Under the pieces are notes generated by a model. The model worked only from the letters and a program-made list of their open reading frames with translations, did not search any database and was not told the DNA's origin. 64,000 bases of DNA, from NCBI GenBank assembly GCA_963681505.1, contig OY811971.1, forward strand, positions 7,538,924 to 7,602,923. The letters run 5' to 3'. This stretch comes from Eunapius fragilis. Its lineage: Eukaryota; Porifera; Demospongiae; Spongillida; Spongillidae. Below, piece after piece: positions 59,801-64,000 of the stretch. The stretch's first letter is position 1. Each line of letters opens with the position of its first letter. The position numbers and the translations under genes were made by a program.

Positions 59801-62800
59801 TACATGAATTATTCAAAACATATTGCTTTCAAAGGTATCTGTCCGTAGGGGATGGGGAGGAGGGGAAATAGTATAACAGAAACATGGACCAATGAGGGGA
59901 TATGAGTATGAGCTGCTCGTATTTTAGTTCTCTATGACTGCACATATTTTGTGGAGTCCCACTAGCTAGTTTGGAACAATTTGTTTTTATTTTCAACACC
60001 TCGTTAAATTTCAACCAAATTAAATGTTCCCATGTTTTCATACTCCTTACTCACTATACGATTACTGTCTAATGAGGACATTTGTACCAAAGGCTGTGAA
60101 ATGATTCTGCATTATAGGCTAAATTGAGTACATGTACACGTATGTGAAATACCATAATATTATAATTGACAGCTGGTAACACAAACTGTACATGTAGTTG
60201 GCCATTACTGTGACATTACATTTCTTTATTAATGCGTATAGAGCATTCAAAAAGAAATACATGCATCATAGGGGAAGCCCCTTGAAGTATAGGTCAAAAG
60301 CCATATGTACATGTACATGGATTGCTTGGATCATGATGAGAGACAAATCACCAGTAAGGTCCCACACACCCAACACTCTCCACACACATCATTCACTGAC
60401 ACTATGCCCTCTTCACACAAGGGAACATAATATAAAGAGACACTGGGCTGATCCCTAAATGCACTCACCTTATCCTGATGGTCAATCTGGGCACCCCTAT
60501 CCAGAAGAAGTTGCACACACCCATCATGCCCCCCATGTGATGCCTCCATCAGTGGGGTATTTCCATCCTGTAAAGATATGTGCATATCACACCAATGTAC
60601 CATACAACATACCCCATTGGTTCACAAACAGAAGAGGATGGGGAGGAGAGGGGAGGGGTAGGGGTTATATGGGGAGAGGGGATATGAGTGTGAGCTGCTT
60701 GTATTTTAGTTCTCTATGACTGCACATCTTTTGTGCAGTCCCACTAGCCTGGAACAATTCATTTTCAACACCTCGTTCAATTTTAACCATAATCTACGCT
60801 GTCCATTCAATAGGAGTGTTGCTTATGTTCAAACGTAATTTTGTGTTCACATGTTCTCCTACTCCTTCCTTTACTCACTATTGGATTACTGTCTAGTGAG
60901 AACATGTGTACCAAAGGCTGTGAAATGATTCTGCATTATAGGCTAAATTGAGTACATGTATGTGAATTACTATCGTTTTACATTTGCCAGCTGGTAACAC
61001 AAACTGTACATGTAGTTGGCCATTACCTTGACATTATGCATTTATATGCATCTAATGCGTACAGTATATATTTTGCATATCAAAAAACGTGAATGAGAGG
61101 GAAAGCCCCTTAGAGTATAGGTCATAAGCATACATACATGTACATGTATGGCTTGGATCATGATGAGGGAACTGGGCTGATCCCTAAATGTACTCACCTT
61201 ATTCTGATGGTCAATCTGGGCACCCCTATCTAGAAGAAGTTGCACACACCCAACATGCCCCCCACGGGATGCCTCCCTCAGTGGGGTATTTCCATCCTGT
61301 AAAGATAAGTGCATATCACACCAATGTCGCATACAACATACAACCCAACCCCATTGGTTCACAAACCAGTATAAAGAGAAGAGGATGGGGAGGAGAGGAG
61401 AGGGTAGGAGTGGAGAGGGGATACGAGTGTGAGCTGCTCATATTTTAGTTCTCTATGACTGCACATCTTTTGTGCAGTCCCACTAGCCTAGAACAATTCA
61501 TTTTCAACACCTCATTCAATTTCAACCATAATCTACGCTGTCCGTTCATTAGGAGTGTTGCTTATGTTCAAACGTTATTTAGAGTCCTCCATGTTCTCCT
61601 ATACTCCTTCGTTTACTCACTATAGGATTACTTTCAAATGAGGACATTTGTACCAAAGGCTGTGAAATGCATTATAGGCTAAATTGAGTTCATGTATGTG
61701 AAATACTATCGTTTTATATTTGCCAGCTAGTAACACAAACTGTGCAGGTAGTTTGCCATTACCATGACATTATGCATTTCATGCGTACAGTATATGGCTT
61801 TTTTCTTAACATGAATGGGAGGGGAAGTCCTTGAATTATACATGTACATGTATGGCTTGGATCATGATGAGGGACAAATTACCAATAAGGTCCTACACAC
61901 CCAACACTCTCCACATACATCACTCACACTTAGCCCTCTTCACACAAGGGAACATAATATAAAGAGACACTGGGCAGATCCCTAAATGCACTCACCTTAT
62001 TCTGATGGTCAATCTGGGCACCCCTATCCAGAAGTAGTTGCAAACACCTATCTTGCCCATAAAGTGATGCCCCCATCAGTGGAGTATTTCCATCCTGTAA
62101 AGATAAGTGCATATCATACCAATGTCCCTTACAACATACAACCCAACCCCATTGGTTCACAATCCAGCGTAAAGGGAAGAGGATGGGGAGGAGAGGGGAG
62201 GGATAGGGGTGGGAGGGTGGTGGTAAGGTGAGGGAGGATGAGGGATGGGAGGGGGAGAGGAAGGAAGTTGGAGCAGAGGGGGATGGGAGGAAAGGAATAG
62301 GTAAGAGGAGTAGAAAAGGGAGATGAAGAGGAAATTCTATACACATTGCTTTTTAATAATTGTACATGCACCACTCCAGTACATGTAACACATCCATCCA
62401 GTACATACAACTAGGTTTGTGCGAGAGTGTGGGGGTGGGGTGGCAATGCCTTCCCTCTGACAAAAGTGTGGGAGCAATAGCCGCCATGGACCCCGTACTT
62501 CCTACACTACTGATAACCAACATACCAGTCCAGTTACATGTGTGAAGAATACGTCAGTGACATGGAGGCCATTGGATATGACCATGTAGAGGAGACCGTG
62601 GGATATGAGCATACAGTGGAGGTCATGAGTGCATTACTGGAAGCAATGAGACATGATATACCTCAAAAGACATGCAATCATTCTTGTGCTGATACAATTA
62701 TGACCAGTGACTACAATTACTGATGAAATAGAAGATAAGTTGGGGAGTATTGGAGGGTGACGTATAGGGACTAGGAAAGTTTTATTTGCAGAACATGCTG

Positions 62801-63695
62801 CTTATATTAGACAGCCTCTAAACACATCATATTGTGAGCAGGAGATGGAAGCAGAATGTTCTGATCAGAGGTCCCTCCACCACAGAGCTGAATCATGTAC
62901 CTTGCCACATGACCATATCGTCCATAAATGTATATGAAATATTAAAAAACAAAATATATTGTTTTCAAAGGTATCCTTCGGTAGTGGATGGGGAGGAGGA
63001 GAAAGAGTGCAAATGGTACATGTACCAATGAGGCGATATGAGTGTGAGCTGCTCAGTTATCTAGGACTGCACATCTCTTGTGCAATATAGACCCCACTAG
63101 CCTGGAACAATTCATTTTCATTTTCAACACCTCATTCAATTTTAACCAAATATATAGTGTTCACATGTTATCGTACTCCTTCCTTTACTCACAATAGGAT
63201 TACTTTCTAATGAGGACATTTGTACCAAACGCTGTGAAATGATTCTGCATTATAGGCTAAATTGAGTACATGTATGTGAAATACTATCGCTTTATACATG
63301 TATTTGCCAGCTGGAAACACAAACTGTACATGCAGTTGGCCATTACCATGACATTATGCATTAAAATGCATTTAATGCGTACAGTGTATAGTATTTAAAA
63401 AAAAAAAAACACGAATGAGAGCGGAAACCTCTTGAAACTGTATAGATCAAAAGCATACATGTACATGTACATGTATGGCTTGGATCATGATGAGGGACAA
63501 ATCTCCAGTAAGGCCCCACACACCCAACACTCTCCACACACATCACAAGGGAATATAAAATAAAAAGACACTGGGCTGATCCCTAAATGCACTCACCTTA
63601 TTCTGATGGTCAATCTGGGCACCCCTATCCAGAAGAAGTTGCACACACCTATCTTGCCCATAAAGGGATGCCCACATCAGTGGAGTATTTCCATC
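45745..63695 (-). CDS. Ankyrin-ROC-COR-Death (ROCO family) protein, 5' end beyond window
   Basis: Minus-strand exons in transcript order: five 99-nt ankyrin exons (63695-63597, 62094-61996, 61296-61198, 60567-60469, 58969-58871), 51320-51069 (ankyrin end and P-loop), 48274-46708 (ROC-COR), 46653-46576 (linker), 46067-45745 (Death domain, TAA stop). Phases agree at every junction; about 904 residues are visible. P-loop GHSGAGKST, switch DLAGH and GTHGD mark the ROC GTPase; the COR region follows. No kinase is seen. ROCO proteins with ankyrin and Death domains, like DAPK without its kinase, act in death or immune signalling, so an intracellular signalling role is likely but inferred. Introns carry DIRS, Ginger, hAT and rRNA insertions. 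Confidence 0.85.
46150..46545. repeat. AGTACATGTGTGGTGACATATA minisatellite
   Basis: About 13 units of 21-31 bp, alternating with ATGGTC, in the intron between the Death-domain exon and the preceding exon. Confidence 0.95.
46576..46653 (-). CDS. Linker exon, 78 nt
   Basis: Ser-rich linker (STSVVTSSSSSQLLSELV) between COR and Death exons; acceptor TTGCAG and donor GTTAGT; phase 1 at both junctions. Confidence 0.7.
46708..48274 (-). CDS. ROC-COR exon, 522 codons
   Basis: After the acceptor ATCTTTAG: switch I-like PLTAGIIPH, DLAGHHQYFS (G3, about residues 32-36 of the exon), VGTHGD (G4-like, about 98-103), then about 400 residues of COR including SWIVLRKDTI and LEKTFPEYNVDM. The whole exon is open. 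G4 is THGD instead of NKxD, common in divergent ROC domains. Donor GTGAGG in phase 1. A charged region with a possible coiled coil lies near the end. Confidence 0.85.
49021..49487 (+). pseudogene. hAT transposase C-terminal remnant
   Basis: ELHEIIDVLHELSLLRVAFPLL is followed, after an in-frame stop, by SFSALKRIKSYLRSTMTQ, a second stop, and RLVDLAIL, the hAT C-terminal dimerisation motif. The upstream part of the gene is not recognisable and the copy is dead. It lies antisense in the host ROCO intron, followed by a repeat shared with 34225-34680. Confidence 0.75.
50165..50945 (-). repeat. Repeat family with TTGGTTGCTAGGTA hairpin, copy with rRNA insert
   Basis: Reverse-oriented copy of 28368-28835. 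Its hairpin region is interrupted between GCGTAACTTATAC (about 50905) and GGTATGTACGC (about 50500) by a 28S rRNA segment; about 25 bp of the empty copy are missing at the junction. Confidence 0.65.
50501..50885 (-). rRNA. 28S rRNA 3'-end fragment (orphan copy)
   Basis: On the minus strand it begins CTAACAGGGAACGTGAGCTG and contains ACCGTCGTGAGACAGGTTAG, TACGAGAGGAACCGTC, GACTGAACGCCTCTAAGTCA and a GCGGGG-rich tail ending CTTGTAGACGACTTGAAA. This is the last 385 or so nucleotides of large-subunit rRNA with what looks like the natural 3' end, and no upstream rRNA. It sits inside a dispersed repeat in a ROCO intron, so it is a dead insertion and not part of an rDNA array. Confidence 0.88.
51069..51320 (-). 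CDS. Ankyrin end and ROC P-loop exon
   Basis: Acceptor CCCACCAG, then GGDTALHAAARYGRVKCVR and a second ankyrin-like unit (GIDVNIKNNEGRTAMMGA), then KVVLFGHSGAGKSTLTQ with the Walker A/G1 loop. 84 codons, phase 0 at both ends, so it fits directly between the ankyrin exons and the ROC-COR exon. Confidence 0.85.
51660..51695. repeat. G tract, about 27 nt
   Basis: Long G run followed by CATCTTGGCCACATTGGTGTGATCT; a similar string follows a G run at 58568-58600 on the other side of the DIRS element. Confidence 0.85.
52038..52617 (+). pseudogene. DIRS-like gag, 5' part, split by a Ginger-type element
   Basis: Starts MEQILEKMRRLRDDV, loses frame near 52180, then continues LVQAHLGRVEAGEEG, LADRSEFGWAVVEEY and a D/E-K rich segment (TEDSDDEKK), typical of gag in DIRS-type tyrosine-recombinase retroelements. 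After a stop at 52517 the sequence resumes with ICFQCGEL, the first half of a zinc knuckle, which is cut at 52617 by the inserted transposon. The second half is at 56845. Orientation is antisense to the host ROCO gene. Confidence 0.7.
52776..56459 (+). pseudogene. Ginger transposase gene: integrase, GPY/F, C48 protease, PHD
   Basis: Exons: 52776-52973 (MADSSEEGDAKSAGDL start), 53050-53211 (zinc-binding, HVDPMSGHMG), 53286-53528 (CDICQ; catalytic IDFVGPL), about 53890-54024 (TTDNGTEFKNEL, second Asp), 54317-55658 (VERLNQTL with the Glu; GPY/F near residue 150; Ser-rich linker), 55719-56216 (C48 protease: NHW, YDSMG, QQDSSSCG), then PHD at 56310-56456 (CSCRL, CDNCLEWFH, WFCHSC). Exons 1-3 join in phase 0. 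The acceptor of exon 4 is missing in the needed frame; a MITE sits in that intron. The protease and PHD frames differ by one base near 56205, so the gene is broken. The integrase triad appears intact. Confidence 0.75.
53661..53855. mobile_element. Nested MITE with G/C tracts in a Ginger intron
   Basis: Ends CAGGCCCTTAGCCAGGA and TCCTGGCTACGGGC are imperfect inverted repeats flanked by CACTC; G8, C25 and C13 tracts lie inside. Confidence 0.55.
56842..58392 (+). pseudogene. DIRS-like element, 3' part: knuckle, RT start, tyrosine recombinase
   Basis: Begins with the second half of the gag zinc knuckle (HLRRDCPKK), then pieces of reverse transcriptase N-terminus (NLRHVNQYLSKQKFKYEDL near 57310) that stop abruptly near 57380. 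They are followed directly by a tyrosine recombinase: SRADSTTKKYLGAFQRW (57470), CDELIKLRCNDIV with the first Arg (57890), and MHSLRATDAANAG and KRHGRWRS with the H-R and Tyr region (58230-58390). RT catalytic motifs and RNase H are missing, so an internal deletion joins RT to recombinase. Several frameshifts and stops remain. Confidence 0.75.
58871..58969 (-). CDS. Ankyrin exon E
   Basis: 33 residues, YGDTSLMVAAYRGHDGCAQL..., one full ankyrin repeat. It differs most from the other four exons. Donor GTGAGT, acceptor TTTACAG, phase 0. Confidence 0.85.
59409..59573 (+). other. Short open frame in duplicated ROCO intron, copy 1
   Basis: 55 codons, MSETYISDDHVEETMGYDH start, stop TAA. The second copy at 62538-62723 keeps the same frame and stop position region despite substitutions and an in-frame size difference. 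Function unknown; antisense to the ROCO gene. Confidence 0.3.
60469..61296 (-). CDS. Ankyrin exons C and D
   Basis: Exon D (60469-60567) and exon C (61198-61296), 99 nt each, encode DGNTPLMEASHGGHDGC and DGNTPLREASRGGHVGC starts and an identical LLLDRGAQIDHQ end. Same splice sites and phases as the others. The intervening intron is a copy of its neighbours. Confidence 0.85.
61996..62094 (-). CDS. Ankyrin exon B
   Basis: 99 nt, DGNTPLMGASLYGQDRC start; nearly identical to exon A. Confidence 0.85.
62538..62723 (+). other. Short open frame in duplicated ROCO intron, copy 2
   Basis: 61 codons with YDHVEETVGYEHTVEVM; related to 59409-59573. It contains an internal near-repeat (IGYDHVEE/VGYEHTVE). 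No family recognised. Confidence 0.3.
63597..63695 (-). CDS. Ankyrin exon A (first in window)
   Basis: 99 nt, DGNTPLMWASLYGQDRC start. Acceptor is TTTATAG rather than TTTACAG. Further exons are expected beyond 64000, because the intron unit repeats again after it. Confidence 0.85.
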
Positions 63696-63935
63696 CTATA
63701 AAGATATGTGCATAGCACACCAATGTCCCATACATCATACAACCCAACCCCATTGGCTCACAAACCAGCCTTATGAGAAGAGGATGGGGAGGAGAGGGGA
63801 GGGATAGGGGTGGGAGGGTGGTGGTAAGGTGAGGGAGGATGAGGGATGGGAGGGGGAGAGGGAGGAAGTTGGAACAGAGGGGGATGGGAGGAAAGGAGTA
63901 GGAAAGGGAGATGGAGAGGAAATTCTAAATACCTA

Positions 63936-64000
63936 CAAGTAAATAAAAACATTCTCTACGAGAAAGTTGGTGGGATATAGGATTTGATTATGACATTGGT
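63936..64000. mobile_element. Foldback MITE 'CAAGTAAA', copy 4 (cut by window end)
   Basis: CAAGTAAATAAAAACATT through GATTATGACATTGGT, matching the left arm of copy 3 almost exactly. It interrupts another ankyrin intron unit. Confidence 0.9.

Larger units (their letters stand above)
58980..63935. repeat. Tandemly amplified exon-intron units, alternating 1.6 and 0.75 kb
   Basis: Exon spacing is 1598, 729, 798 and 1601 bp. The 1.6-kb intervals (58970-60468, 62095-63596) share a G-rich AGGATGGGGAGGAGAGGGGA block, CAATGCCTTCCCTCTGAC, a short open frame and GGCTGTGAAATG. The 0.75-kb intervals lack the middle part. So a composite exon plus intron unit was duplicated several times, with internal deletion in two. 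Confidence 0.9.

Overview
The window is eukaryotic nuclear DNA from an animal. Genes are split into short exons with GT-AG introns, there is dense transposon debris, and two multi-exon genes encode animal-type proteins: a NIDO-FN3 membrane receptor and an ankyrin-ROC-COR-Death protein. That domain repertoire, the short introns beside transposon-filled long ones, and the mix of DIRS, Ginger, Gypsy and hAT relics suggest a sponge-like early-branching invertebrate. The taxon is an inference; nothing here names a species.

Layout. 1-16 kb is gene-poor: a Gypsy integrase tail against a two-armed minisatellite, several small inverted-repeat elements, two long (TACA)n arrays, a decayed Ulp1-type protease relic, and a 2.1-kb transposon (12461-14580) carrying a fragment of a GPI ethanolamine phosphate transferase (PIGN) gene. 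16.2-33.3 kb on the plus strand is one gene of ten exons (734 codons including the stop): signal peptide, NIDO, four FN3 domains, transmembrane helix, short tail. Its first two introns hold a Gypsy gag-pol relic, a second copy of the PIGN-carrying element, a foldback MITE and a 3.2-kb long-TIR transposon. 33.3-45.7 kb is intergenic between two convergent genes; it holds a perfect 126-bp palindrome, a 1.7-kb transposon carrying a RecQ-like helicase fragment, and a scrambled gene relic. 45.7-63.7 kb on the minus strand is a ROCO gene (ankyrin exons, P-loop exon, ROC-COR exon, Death-domain exon) that continues past the window end. Its introns contain a 28S rRNA 3'-end copy, an hAT relic, and a DIRS-like retroelement whose gag zinc knuckle is split by an intron-containing Ginger-type DNA transposon (integrase, Ulp1 protease, PHD finger).

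The main discovery candidate is a family of DNA transposons with termini TAGTCTCGTACCCAGACC and exact 9-bp target duplications. Three members have visible duplications (12461-14580, 37071-37196, 39493-41216), and two unrelated cellular gene fragments, PIGN and RecQ-like, sit inside two of them. This is the architecture of plant Pack-MULEs, seen here in an animal genome. Other notable structures are the alternating 1.6-kb and 0.75-kb tandem amplification of ankyrin exon-intron units in the ROCO gene, and a family of foldback MITEs whose outer arms are shared while the inner arms differ from copy to copy.
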